Origin: Brasenia schreberi
Lineage: Eukaryota > Streptophyta > Magnoliopsida > Nymphaeales > Cabombaceae
Reading direction: 5' to 3'
NCBI GenBank assembly: GCA_036023115.1
Contig: JAYKKT010000089.1
Span: 16,672,501 to 16,736,500 of the forward strand
Length of the DNA stretch: 64,000 nucleotides
Shown: one piece after another, positions 11,629-23,256 of the stretch
Numbering within the stretch: position 1 is the first letter of the stretch
How the letters are laid out: the number at the start of each line of letters is the position of its first letter
Notes under the pieces: generated by a model
Seen by the model: only the letters and a program-made list of their open reading frames with translations
What the model was told of the DNA's origin: nothing
Databases searched by the model: none
Translations under genes and position numbers: made by a program

Positions 11629-13611
11629 AGCCCTTGAGGGGGGGCTAAGAAAGATCATCCAGCAATTGATCAAGCATCAATACAAAGAAGAATTCATGAG
11701 CAGCAAGAGAGAGAGAGAAAGAGAGGAAGAGAAAGAGAGAGAGAGAGAGAGAGGAAGATAGAAAGAAGAAGGAGAAGGAGGCTCACCGCCACCAACCGTC
11801 GGCCACCATCTTATTCTTTTGCTACATGTCCTTTCTTTTCTTATCTTTTAATTTTTATCTTCTCATCTTTTATTAAGATTAATGGGGTTGTAATTAAGAA
11901 GTTTATGTATCCATATTGATGTAATTAAAGATTATATGTTGCCCCATTCCCTTTACATTCATAGATTATCTGTTACATGTTTGATTTTCGATTCTTTCTA
12001 CTCCGATATACAATATAAGATCTAATACCTCCTAATCCCTTTTATGCTTATGATATAATCATAATTTTATTCATTTTAAAATTATTGTAGATTGTCTTTT
12101 AACTCGGATGAGATGCATGCACGTATCCTGAAAAACAAAAAATTTGTTTTTTGTACTCTGCATATGTCTGATAAACGATTTTTATTTCCTTACCTCATGC
12201 TCCGAATGTGCTAAAAGTTTTACATAACTAGACACACTGTCCATAAAAATTTCAAGAATTTTAGGATCGTGTAACATCATAAATAAAATTAGAGAAAATC
12301 GAATAAAATCGAAATAGAGTTTGTAAAATTCACTATTCTTGTAATAGAAGTTGGGTCACAATCCCATATCTTTGTATACAATTAACCATTTTGATTGAAA
12401 ATTGTCCAATTGGAAAGCTCTATAGCTTTTTCATAAGACCAATTTCATAGAAATCAGAGATATGCATATCAAGATACAATTGCTTTTCAATCATCTTTTT
12501 CTCTGTTACAAATCTGTCTTGAAAATTTGAGTGGGGTATATTCTAGGATTTAATTAAGTATATCTACAACATTTGAAATAAAAATAAAAATAGTTTATGA
12601 ATCTACTTATCAAACTCTATCTTCTATCAAATTGAAATTTTTGCAAGATTCAAAAACCATCCAAAAAAATGAGGAAATAAGTCTCTAAAAACAGAACCAG
12701 TTTATGTTTTTCAAGATTTTTGAGACTAAGTTCACAATTTTTGTCAAGTTTTCTACATTATATATATGTCTGATGAATGATTTTTATTTCTTTACCCCTT
12801 GTTTCAAATGTATTGAAAATTTGCACACCTAATCTACACATAGATACACTATCCATAAAATTTTCAAGAATTTTAAGATCGTGGGCCGTGACAAATAAAA
12901 TTAGAAAAAATCAAATAAAATTGAAACTGAGTATGTAAAACCCATAATTCTTGCAACAAAGATTGTGTTATAATCTCATATCTTTGTATACAGTAAATCA
13001 TTTTAATTGAAAATGGTCATATTGCAAAGATGAGATTCATAGCTTTCCAATAAGACTTCATAGAAATCGGATACCTGGGTATCAAGATACAATCGCTTTT
13101 CTAAGCCTCTGTTTCTCTGTCACAGATCTGTCATAAATACCTGAGTAAGGTATATTCTCAAATTTAATTGCATACATTTACTACACTTAAAATAAAAATA
13201 GTTTTTGAATCTACATATCAAACTCTACTTTCTGTAAAATTTTAAAAATTTTTAGAGATTCAAAAGTTATCATCAGGAAATAAGTCTCTGAAAATAGAAT
13301 CAGTTTCTGTTTTTCAAGATTTAAAATGTTTTCATTCCAGAATTAAGTTTACAATTTTTGTAATATTTTTGGGAATTGGTTTTTAAAAACTTATCAGACC
13401 CCGAACGATTTTTAAAACGTCTAGGCTAACCCTTGAGAATAAGTTAAAGAAGGCCTACATCGAAAAGAATTCACTTATCCATAATCACTACAGAAGTCAA
13501 AAATTAATTTTGCTAGTTTGAGCAAACTAGCTGGTATGCTCGTGCACTTGTAGTCTGCGAATTTAGTTTCAAGTCTCTATATAGACTTCGGAATAAAAAT
13601 TTACATCTACA

Positions 13612-14370
13612 AGCATGAAGTACAAAGCTTCATCAAGTTCAAAATCCAAGCATTCCCTTAAGAGTCGAAGCTATACTCGAGTAGACGTTCTGTTCTGGGT
13701 ATAACAGAACTCATATTTCCAAATTACGAGTTTCGATTCTCTCAAAACCTTGAATCATAATTGAACCAACTTAGAGACAGTTGTGGTTATAGTTATGAGA
13801 ACCAACAGTTTTGAGATAGTTTTGGTTTAAATGTGAAACCACTCAAGACTCCAAACAAATTTAAAATTCTAACTTTTAAATTTAAAAAATATAATATATT
13901 TAAAATAAATAATAACTAGCCTCATGATAAAGAATCATCATGAGGCTGTATAGAAGTTGTCATGAGAATGCTACAGAAAGTGTTGTTTAGTAGCCTCATG
14001 ACATGCCGGGGGCGGGGGGGCGCGAATTGGTCGCCGAACCAGAATCGAACCATATACCATCTCTGGTCCAATTCTTGGATATCTTGAATCATAACCGAAC
14101 TGAAAGGTATTCAGTTTCGGTTTCGATTTCAGTTCAAACTGTCGGACTGATTCCAAATCGATAGTTGAGGTCACCTTAACTCGATTATACAGCTGGAATG
14201 GAAGCAACCACAACCTGAAAAGTCTCCACTCATCCCACATGTACCGACCTGAAAACTGTGTTCAGGTTGACATGCTTGTGACACGAGGACTAAAAGCAAC
14301 ATTGAACACGAAAGTTGCTGTCATTTTCAAAGACCATAAAAACCCTACATGAACTCGTTAAAGAATATAG
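13612..14370. other. Unannotated spacer after the P LTR
   Basis: I see no gene. It holds a perfect 11-bp inverted repeat (13918-13947, arms AGCCTCATGAT and ATCATGAGGCT, with a third partial copy at 13992) and a stretch rich in aaccgaa/cggttt words (14030-14200) resembling 28,050-28,145. A C/G-rich run is at 14007-14022. Confidence 0.5.
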
Positions 14371-14820
14371 GTGTTTATTCACCCAAAGTTACATGATAGC
14401 TATCGTACAAAAGAAAGTGATGATAAATCTGGCTGTCTTTCGGATGACCTGCTTTTGACACGAAAGCTCCAACATCTGTTGGTACCCTTCACACCCGTAC
14501 CCACACGGTCTCGGCAGAGGATTCTCGGGTTTCGAGTTGGAGCCAAATTTCACGGAAACCTGACCCGGGATCCGCTCGTCTATTTCTCCTTTACTGTTTT
14601 TTCTGGTAGTCAACGCGGAGAGCGGAACCTTTTGTCCTGATCCGTGGACTACAATCCTCCCCTCCTCCCTCTCTCTACGCCGGCGACCGGGTCGGCATCC
14701 TAAGGAGAAACCGTTCCGCCACCACCTACGGCCAAGCGGTAGCTTCAGAACCTTTTGATCGGATATGGTTAACGTCCATAAATCTTGCTGATTTCGAAAA
14801 ATAAGCAAGTTTTATGCCGG
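14371..14820. other. GC-rich island, possible promoter and 5' exon
   Basis: Base composition changes sharply from the AT-rich surround, with a CT-rich run (14655-14680) and several CpG sites, as often seen at plant promoters and 5' UTRs. Reading frames of 89 codons (plus) and 139 codons (minus) overlap here, but neither translation resembles a known family to me, so I do not call a protein. On the plus strand it is the best candidate for the start of the CNGC locus or of the small coding-like exon at 15,310. Transcript evidence would settle this. Confidence 0.3.
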
Positions 14821-15144
14821 TTTGTGACACTTTCTTTGTTTCGGTAGATATAGATAGAAAACTCTAGTCTTTTCTATTTCCTTTAAAGTGGTTTTCATTC
14901 GAGTTACACGGGACTGCTTTTATGGTATGATTTTGATTTGATTTTTGTAGATTCATACATTTGCTTGCCTCTTAGGACTTTAGGGTAGTAGCTGCATATG
15001 TAAGATTATTGTTACTTGTGTGTTTTCGATCTCTTATATCTGCGTAATGTTCTTCTCTAGTTTTCTTACTTCTCTGTTCTGTACTAGCATTCAGGTTACT
15101 GTTTATTTTCCGAAAGTTAGGATTTCTGACTTTATTTTGAAAGT

Positions 15145-15335
15145 TGCGAGTAACAACATTTAATTTCAAACTGTGTTCCTTATTGTTATTGTTAGTAGGT
15201 TATGCCAAAATCAGCTTTTATTTTTGCGAGTAACAACATTTCTCCGTTTGTGATTTATTTTTGTGAATTACGAGAGTTAGATCTCTGTTTATTTAACTGT
15301 TAGTAGGTTATGCCAAAGTCAGCTTTTAGTTCAAC
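15145..15335 (+). repeat. Local duplication
   Basis: gttagtaggttatgccaaa recurs at about 15193 and 15300, and agtaacaacattt at about 15149 and 15229. It is an imperfect tandem duplication of about 80-110 bp. The second copy runs into the coding-like stretch at 15310. Confidence 0.6.
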
Positions 15336-15480
15336 TAATTTGGTGAAAACCGCATACGATGTGACATAGAGATTATACGAGATGATTAAAGATGAAGATC
15401 AGGAAGAAAAGGAGAGATACCTCCTTTGTTGGCTACAAGCTGAGGCTACGTGTTTTATTCCACTGGATGTACCGGATTAA
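15310..15480 (+). pseudogene. Short coding-like exon with one in-frame stop
   Basis: From ATG 15310 to TAA 15478-15480 the frame is open except for TAG at 15367-15369. The composition looks like real protein: an acidic helix (RLYEMIKDEDQEEKERY) followed by LLCWLQAEATCFIPLDVPD. A splice acceptor-like ttagtag precedes the ATG. I do not recognise the family. It could be the last exon of a small gene whose 5' exon lies in the GC-rich island, or a captured gene fragment. It could also be chance, though the even spread of codons and the single stop argue against that. Confidence 0.35.
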
Positions 15481-16957
15481 TATTTTCCCTTCGAAACGTA
15501 AACAATGTACATGTTAACCATTTGAAAGATGAATTATAAGATTTGTGTTCTTTTGGAAGAGTAATCCTTTGGTGTAGCTAATGAGAGGCTGTCCTATTAT
15601 GTAATATTATTGTTGTAAACAAATTGTTTGACAATCAAAGTACCGTTCTTTGCATTAAAACCAATCTTTTGGGCAATTTCCTAAACTTAGGTTGTGGGTT
15701 CATGCTTATAACATTATTTGGCAATAGAAGAAGTTTGTCATGGATGTGAGTGCACGTGAGCAAGCGCATGCATGTACTTGGTGTGTGCATGAGTGTGTTA
15801 GGACTTAGGCCTGAATATGAGGAGAGAATGCGACGTGTCCTGAGCTTGGTAGTCACAGCACGGTAGATATGTGGAAGCCATCATCCTGGATTTAATTCTA
15901 TAATCTTTATTAAGTATAGGCTCACATAGATATGCAATTAAATGTGTGCTCTGTGCAAAATTAGAATGCCATTTCTTTAATGCATAACTCTATGTGTTGT
16001 TGACAATTTTTTTTCCTTGCAGGACTATGTGTTTGCTTAAATGCTGGCACAAAATTGTCAATGCCAGGTTTCTTGATGGCCATTTATTCTCTATGCCTTT
16101 CTAACATGTTAAGCATGGGATCTATTTACATGAGTATGCAACTGTTAAGAAACGTCAATTTTTTTTGATTTATAGCACATGGGAGGTGAAAGAGAAAAGT
16201 TTGTAAGGTACTGTCTTATTCAAATATCCAACTGCTGCTTCTTAACCTTGTTTCTTGTGTTTCATTTTATAGTACATTTCTTTCATCACGTTACTAGATT
16301 ATGAATCCACTTAGCAACCTAAATTCTTCATGCTTGTTTGAAAGATTATTTAAACCAAATTTGTTCATTTGATGCATTCCGGATGTGACATTTTGATTAG
16401 TTCATACATCTATCGTATTTATGTGTGCATGTTCACGCACATGTGCGTTTAATGCAATATTATCCATATCGTACCATATCATACGATACATATTATATCG
16501 TGGGGCTCCACAGTACGATACAGGGCCATGTATCGCAATGTGTAGTTTATCAGGTTGTATCGCACGATACAACTGGTATTGTATGATATGATATGGCTAG
16601 GGATGAACAGAAACACACATTTCTATGGGTTTTTGGTGTTTGTTGAAAGCTGTCAAGGTGCTCTCCGGTGGCTCCTAACATTCCCACGATAAGGCTCCCA
16701 AGGTGCTCTACAACATCTGTGCAAGGCTCCCAACCAACGATGTGGTGTACCTTGATTTTTTAATTTTTTTGTATTTGTTGTTTTTTTGTGTTATTCTTTA
16801 TTTGAATGATAATATATTAAGTTATAAAGTGTGTGGATATGATTTTTATTGCATTCGTGAAGTGGGAGATACTTTATTTGAGTGTTAAGTGAAGATTGAG
16901 GATTTAAAAAGTGTTTTTATTTTTAGGTTTTTTATTAGATTGAAGTGTTCAATTGAG
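15481..16957. other. AT-rich non-coding stretch
   Basis: No gene seen. 16,460-16,600 is rich in tatcgtacgata-like words in both orientations (gtatcg, cgatac), a decayed palindromic repeat. If the CNGC first exon lies near 14.7 kb, this is intron. Confidence 0.4.
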
Positions 16958-18260
16958 ATGGCAGGAAGGGGTGTTAGAGACTTCCAATCTTAGTCTCATG
17001 ATCCAGCATGAAAGTGGGATACAATAGTTGAGAGAAACAGATTGAAGATAAATGTTTGTTTTGTGAGAAGGTGGTTAGTGGTGAAATTTTACGATTAAAA
17101 CATCACGTAGAAGAGACTAAGAAAGAAGTTGCTCCTTGCACGGACAGAGATAGGAAATTGCGAGAAGCCATTAAATGACAATGTCTACATAAGATTGAAA
17201 ACATACTTGAAAGGAGATAACAAAAGGATGATTGAGAGATGTTTGAGGAAGAGGATGATATTGTTAGATTGGGTGATAGTATTTCTTCTGATGGTACAAG
17301 TAGGACATAGGTTGGTAATAGTAGTTCTCAACCACCAACTAGGAGAAAGAGGGTTGTTGAAGAGGTTGCAAGTGGAAGTGATAGAAGAGGAAGCAGTAGA
17401 TGAAGAACTTATTCCAGCATTTTGTCATTTTCCCTCATAGTAGTACACATGATACTCAACCTGAAATTCATGCTATTATGACTTTAGAGCAATTGCATGA
17501 GCAACCAAACCTTACAGTGGAAAGATGGTTTTATGATACATTCATTCTATTTAATGCAACAAATAATTTTTATTTTCAAGCAATGGCATATGCAATTGCT
17601 AACATTGGTCAAGGATATATGATGTCCTCTTATTAAAAGTTAAGAAGAAAACTATTAGATAAGACCGTTCTTAAAGTTGAGGAGTATTACTCCACTTTAA
17701 GAGAGTCATGAAAGGACATATGATGTACTATTATGGAAGATGGATGGACAAATAGACGAAGAAAAACTTTATTAAACTTTCTTGTTTATTGTTCTAAAAG
17801 ACTTATGTTTTTGAGATCCCTAGACATGACAGAGGAGAGGCATACTGCAGAGGTCCTAAAGCAAGAGTTTGATAAGGTGATGTCCGAGGTTGGGTTAGAG
17901 AATGTAATCCAATTAATTATAGATAATGCAACTAACTATAAAGCAACTAGGAAGGAGTTAGAAGATACTTATGGGACTTTCTATTGAACACCATCTGCAA
18001 CCCATTATTTAGCTCTCATCCTTGAAGATAATGGTGAGATGGATGAGATAAAAACAACTGAATGTTGGCAATATATCACCAAATTTATCTGTAATAATGC
18101 ATTTGTATTATGCATTATGAGGAGATATACAAATGGTGCAGAACTCCTTCGTATATGTGCAACTTAGTTTGCAACTAATTTCTTATTTGTACATAGCATT
18201 GTGAAACAAAAGTAAGCCTTAAACATAATGTTCTCCTCAAACGAATGGCAACAATTTGCA
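16958..18260 (+). pseudogene. hAT-superfamily transposase relic (BED finger, DUF659)
   Basis: The order of domains is readable through stops and frameshifts. An N-terminal BED-type zinc-finger region at 16,958-17,170 (CFCEKVVSG..RLKHHV, Cys pair then His) is followed by a serine/arginine-rich linker. The DUF659 domain at about 17,500-17,990 contains FYDTFILFNATNNFYFQAM and DGWTNRRRKTLLNFLVYC, then QLIIDNATNYKA, and 17,990-18,200 corresponds to the segment reading TP.ATH.LALILED. The last of these match the conserved core of plant hAT transposases, where DGWT and D-NA-N are characteristic. The C-terminal dimerisation region is missing, and I found no terminal inverted repeats. It is a fossil on the same strand as the CNGC exons, probably inside its first intron. 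Confidence 0.8.
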
Positions 18261-19779
18261 TAGTTTCCTTAAAATATAAGAAACAGAAAGCTTAATGAGA
18301 TTTCAGAGACAGTCTTTAGGAGCACATTTTACAACATTCTTAAGTGTTAATGCTTGTTTATATTTCTTCTTGATATATTATTTCCTTTAAGTAAATTTTC
18401 ATTTTTGTTTTATTTTTAATTCTTGTTTACTCATTACATTTAAATGAGCAAATACTCCTCTATTTGAATATATAAAAGAATGGTTAAAAGTGTGATTTTA
18501 AAGATTTGAAAAGTTTTCATGTTCTTATATAAGTTTTGAACTTTGTGTCCCTCCCACATTTGTTTCATGGGCATGCTTTGCCATATTTGAATTACTATAT
18601 TTGATTATTATATTCAAAGTGTAATTTGGGCAACTAAAATTAAATAATGTACAAAGTGATATTTTAGTGGCACATATTTTTTCTCAAAGTTTAAGTTTTT
18701 TAGAGAAAGTTACAAAAAGTACGACAGTTAGATACAATATGCATGTCTATTGAATTAATTGAATTTAAAGGTTACATTCTATAATGCACTCTTATACCCT
18801 TCTTCTTCTTCTTCAAGTTCCCCCCCCTTCTTATTTTCTTTGTATCGTTTTCTTCTCCTTCTTGATGCATCTTCTTTCCTGAATTCTTTTTTCTTCTTCC
18901 TCTTCTTGTCTTCATCTTTGATCCTTGGAAAATGAGATTTAATTGTTTTTTGCTTGTGAGATGATTTTAAATTTGTAATCGCTCCTGGATAATAAACTTG
19001 TTTAAACTTCTAGTAGGAAGCACATCAATTATTTTAGCCTGTTTTACTTAACAATGTGACTGTCATGTGCTAGTACATTTAAGCTTTTCTTGTTATATAT
19101 ATGTTTTCATGTTTCATTCATATTGTTAGAACAATGAATCTTAATATTAAAGTTTCTTATACTAATATACGCTACACTCTATATTAACGCCATTTTCTGA
19201 ATCCCAAGAATGGTCCAATACCACAGGACACCTCACTTTGGTCGTCTGTTGTATTCCTGTGGACTGAGTGGCACAAACGTTGACATATAAACTATAGAGA
19301 CAACAGTCAAAATGCAAGGATATTAGTTCACTAATATGTGGATAAATATCTGTCTTTGATAAAATCTACACACAATTTGTATATTAAAGTTTGGGAAGCA
19401 TTCTTAGTGCACAAGATATTAAAAAAATACAATTTCCTTTTTATGGCAAGTAGTGCATGCATATCCTCGCGGCTCAATTAAGTAGGAAATGATCATTTAT
19501 TCTCGCATTGTTACCTAGCAAGAGGCTTGTGCTTTTAATTGGTTCAGTGTTTCTTGTTCTCATATGTTTTATTTGGAGATCTTCACAACATCTCTTTGGT
19601 AGTTTATAATCTCACCGTGGTTCATTTATTTATCTTCATAGTGAATTGCTGCTATCTGCACCATGTCAGAAATATGCTTTTGGCTACCTTATGTTCCATG
19701 ATTGTGTTCCTAAACTTGGTTTTTCATTTGGACTGAAAATGTAACGTCTGTGGTTTACATGATGCTGATTTGGCTTTAG
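18261..19779. other. Non-coding, probable intron upstream of CNGC exon
   Basis: AT-rich, with a CT-rich tract at 18,795-18,910. No coding region or repeat family is recognised. It ends in a good splice acceptor (ggctttag) at 19,779. Confidence 0.4.
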
Positions 19780-20353
19780 GCTGGATGATTTGGATCCTCG
19801 GACTTCAATAAGTTCTCAGTATGGGGTTAAAACTTGTGGATTTAATCTGGAAGGATGGAATTCATCAACCACAGATGCATCAAACTCCTTTACGAAGGGT
19901 GTGAAGAAAGGTTCTCAAGGACTTATATCACTTGGGCGATCACTTCGGTTAGGTGTCTCCCGAGGAGTATTTCCTGAGGATCTCAAGGTTTCTGACAAGA
20001 CAATTTTTGATCCTCAGAATAAATCCCTCCAAAAATGGAATAGGCTTTTTGTCGTATGTTGTATTCTTGCAGTGTCAGTGGATCCCTTATTTTTCTACCT
20101 TCCAGTGGTTGATAATGGATCAAATTGCCTTGGAATTGATCGAAACTTAGCTGCCACTGTCATCTCATTGCGAACTGTCCTTGACTTGTTCTATGGAGTT
20201 CGCATGTATCTGCAATTTCGTACTGCTTTTGTTGCTCCATCCTCAAGGGTTTTTGGTAGAGGAGAGCTAGTTATAGACCCTGGACAAATAGCAGTACGTT
20301 ACCTGAAAAAGCAATTTGTTATAGACTTGTGTTCTATGTTACCGATTCCACAG
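19780..20353 (+). CDS. CNGC: CNGC exon: cytosolic N-terminus, S1, S2, S3
   Basis: The acceptor ctttag precedes 19780 and the donor gtaaat follows 20353. One leading base completes a codon from an unseen earlier exon, then 191 codons follow, starting with LDDLDPRTS, the usual RF-DDLE region near the CNGC N-terminus. S1 is around WNRLFVVCCILAVSVDPLFF, S2 around ISLRTVLDLFYGVRMYLQF, and the S2-S3 linker has APSSRVFGRGELVIDP. S3 ends in IDLCSMLPIPQ. No stops are present. The full gene should have a short first exon ending in an Arg-Phe codon environment upstream; it was not found. Confidence 0.88.
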
Positions 20354-21680
20354 GTAAATTTCCTTGCCCCCTTATATCACTCATAGAAGCTTGCCTTTTC
20401 TCCTCAGTTAGAAGTTTATTTTTGAGTGCCGTCACTTTCCATTTCTATGCTGCTCTTTATAGGATAGAGATGTTCCTAACAAAATCTTGATTTCTCAAGT
20501 TTGTACTTCATTCAGGTGCAAGATGGCATAATGCGTTGGACAGGTAGAACACACAATTGAAATTATTTCTTGGAAGTTCCTAGGCACTCCTCTTATAGGA
20601 CATATAGCCTGCCTTATACCTGAATAAAGGAAAAACAAAAACACTTCTTCAACTCCCTAAATACCTCGATATGGTTCTTCTGCTTAACCACCTTGGGGTC
20701 GAAACTGATACAACTTTATCCTAAATTTTTTTTACTCCTGCCTCAACTTTGATCTACGCAAAGAGGCCTAATCTACGTTCTTGACAGGGTTAATTTGTGC
20801 ATGATATAAGAGGTTTATTGGCACCTAGGTGTATTTTTGTTGTCTCACGTTGCATTCTATGTCACAATTTCCTTTCAGTATGAAGTATGCTCTTAGATGT
20901 ATATTTTCCACCTTGTTATTTTCTTCGATATCCATACAAACTGTAGTACAGAAATCAGTTGAGGCCCATGCTTGTGCATGGGGATGAAACTGGATATCAT
21001 TTCTATCTGTGTTCTGTATTCTTTTATATATTCCTTTGTTGTTGAGATTGTGAATGTACAAGTTTGAAATCTGAGGCATCTATTCCTTTTTGGAAGAGCA
21101 AAATTAGGGATAGGTGGCGGAGTGGCTGAGTGGGTTGTATATGCTGAATGATTGCACAGCACACGGTGATCTTGATTGTTGTTTTGTTTTGGTTCTAAAG
21201 GAAATTGTCTCAAGTAACAGCTTTTGGACCTTGCACAAGTTCTTTTCATCAGCTTTTGTGTTGGCAATTATTCCATAAAATGACATCCTACTTAAAACCT
21301 TATGATAAACATTTCATGACCTTGTTGAGGAAACTGGTCATCTGTCATTGGATTACTTAGAAACCAAAACATCCAAAATCAAGCTTTTCCCCATGTTAAG
21401 CAGCGCAAGCTACATTGACTCTTTTCATTGTCCTTTTAATTTAACGCAAAAATTCTTTTGGCTTAAGAAATTCAGAAGTAACTTGGTGATTGAGTATGTT
21501 AGTTGCGCCCTATGAGATCTTTGTTTCCTTTTAGTTAGATGAGGATATCTTTATACCGCTTTGTGTTTATAAAGCATTAGTGGTGTGCATTTGAGAGTTT
21601 TTGTTTCTTGTGTTGTTTTATAGGATTATTCAAAAGTAGTACAAATGGGTGCTCATGTTGATCTTTTGTCTCTTCTGTAG
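20354..21680 (+). other. CNGC intron
   Basis: AT-rich and T-rich, no coding match. Two minus-strand open stretches (20,825-21,286) look like chance. Confidence 0.6.
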
Positions 21681-21893
21681 ATTATAGTAGCTAGATTTCT
21701 CCATAATTCAGAGGGTTCAACAGTCTTGGCTACAAAAACGTCACTGCACTATACCATATTGTGCCAATATCTACCAAGATTCTTCCGGATACTGCCACTG
21801 TCTTCGGAGCTGAAAAAGACAGCTGGTGTTTTTGCTGAAACTGCTTGGGCTGGTGCTGCCTACTATTTGCTCTGGTACATGCTCGCCAGTCAT
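21681..21893 (+). CDS. CNGC: CNGC exon: S4 and S5
   Basis: Acceptor ttctgtag, donor gtaagt, 71 codons in phase 0. It contains the S4 region (LCQYLPRFFRILPL), the conserved FAETAWAGAAYYLLWYML and ASH at the end. It joins in frame to both neighbouring exons. Confidence 0.88.
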
Positions 21894-22490
21894 GTAAGTG
21901 TGCTGTCATTTAATACTCAACGTATTTCTTTAATGTCATTTTGTTCGGAAAGCAGTTGCTGGGATACGAATGTGTTTGTCCTCATTTTATTGCTTTTCTT
22001 GGCATGGAAAACTACCTTATCTTCCCGTTATTCTTCTTTGGAAACCTGGCTTATGACCTAATTGGGAAAACCATTGTGAATGAAATCAATATCGTATGTG
22101 CAAGTGTAATAGATAAGACGACTTTAAGTAGAGGAATTTAGCAGCCAGGGGAAAATTTCTAGAATTAGAGATTCTCTTTTTGTTCATGCAGAATCCTGTT
22201 TGGTGGTGTTCCTTTCCCTCAATATTTGGTAGCCTTTTGCAGTCAGAGTGCCTGGAGATGTACTACCTAATATGTTTACTTGGTATATAGTGTACTTTAG
22301 CCATATTAAACTCTGATAGTCTATTGTATACAGTTTATTCTTAACCCAGAAAATCTCCCCAAAACTTTTAACAGTGAATCAACGTGAATCATCTTTTAGT
22401 TTCAATTGCATGCCGCATTCTAAGTTTTCTTTCTTGAATCGTTCAGTCCAAAGTTCAATTACTGAGAACTAACATGTTACATATCTCTAG
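21894..22490 (+). other. CNGC intron
   Basis: About 600 bases between good splice borders. Open stretches reading from the exon into it are intron read-through, not coding. Confidence 0.65.
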
Positions 22491-22795
22491 ACCATTGGTG
22501 CTTATTGGTATCTTTTAGCTGTTGAGCGTGAGGATGCATGTTGGCGTGAAGCTTGTAGTGGAAACTCTACTTGCAATCTGGCTTACTTGTATTGTGGTAG
22601 TCAGAATTTGCAAGGATTTGCTGCCTGGCAAAATATAAGTACCAACGTCCTAAATGCACATTGCCCAGCAGATGGAAACAACGGTGAATTCAACTTTGGG
22701 ATATTCAGTCAAGCTTTGTCCTCCGGGATTGTTGCATCAAAAAAGTTCTTATCAAAGTACTGTTTTTGTTTGTGGTGGGGTTTACAGAATTTGAG
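22491..22795 (+). CDS. CNGC: CNGC exon: S5-pore turret and pore helix
   Basis: Acceptor atctctag, donor gtagga. It starts TIGAYWYLLAVEREDACW (the family usually has a hydrophobic residue for the first Thr), then a cysteine-rich extracellular turret, then the pore helix YCFCLWWGLQNL. It ends with two bases of a Ser codon completed by the next exon. Confidence 0.87.
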
Positions 22796-22946
22796 GTAGG
22801 AACTAAAACTTTTATGATCACTAGAACTTATTGGTGTATTTGACATTATGCATCCTATTGGAGGACGACATGCCAATGTTACAATTCTGTTGTCAACTTT
22901 TTGTAAGCCTCCAGAGGCTAGAATTTAACTAAATCTTTGCTTGCAG

Positions 22947-23058
22947 CACTTTAGGGCAAGGTCTCCAAACTAGCACCTACCTTGGAGAGGTGATATTTTC
23001 TATTGCTCTGGCAATAATTGGTCTAATACTGTTTGCTCTCCTCATTGGAAACATGCAG
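22947..23058 (+). CDS. CNGC: CNGC exon: selectivity filter and S6
   Basis: Acceptor cttgcag, donor gtatgt. It completes Ser, then reads TLGQGLQTSTYLGEV (the filter region of group III channels) and the S6 helix ending LLIGNMQ, the usual exon border in this family. Confidence 0.88.
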
Positions 23059-23239
23059 GTATGTATCAGAATACTGGAATCTACAATTCATAAACAGATA
23101 TATGGATAATCTTGAGATGGTGATCTTATGTGAATGAATTAGTTCGCCTTGACAAGTACATAATTTCATTGAATCTTTTGCCCTTTATGCGAATGATGTT
23201 CTGATGACCTGCTTTTAGGCAATGCCATCCTATTCATAC

Positions 23240-23256
23240 TTGGTCATTTATCGTCT
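23240..23256 (+). repeat. LINE target-site duplication, left copy
   Basis: TTGGTCATTTATCGTCT, identical to 26,529-26,545. The pair brackets the LINE exactly. Confidence 0.97.

Larger units (their letters stand above)
4350..13611 (+). repeat. Element P 3' LTR, interrupted by two younger LTRs and a LINE fragment
   Basis: It starts TGTAAACAAC at 4350 and ends ATCTACA at 13611. LTR sequence proper is 4350-4833, about 8020-8136 and 10419-13611, roughly 3.8 kb in total. It carries U3 subrepeats (10640-11570), a TATA box (11621), a GA-rich leader (11703-11760), a weak copy of the conserved block (11884-11900) and the U5 hairpin GCTAGTTT/AAACTAGC at 13512-13531. The last 120 bases are related to the ends of the other LTRs. 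Confidence 0.7.

Noticed and set aside
14389..14808. Minus-strand 139-codon frame as a gene
   Set aside because: No family resemblance, and it overlaps an 89-codon plus-strand frame. A GC-rich region gives long frames by chance; kept only as an island of unknown role.
21726..22141. Two open frames running from CNGC exon into the intron
   Set aside because: The splice donor at 21,894 and the in-phase next exon at 22,491 explain the gene; the extension has no homology.
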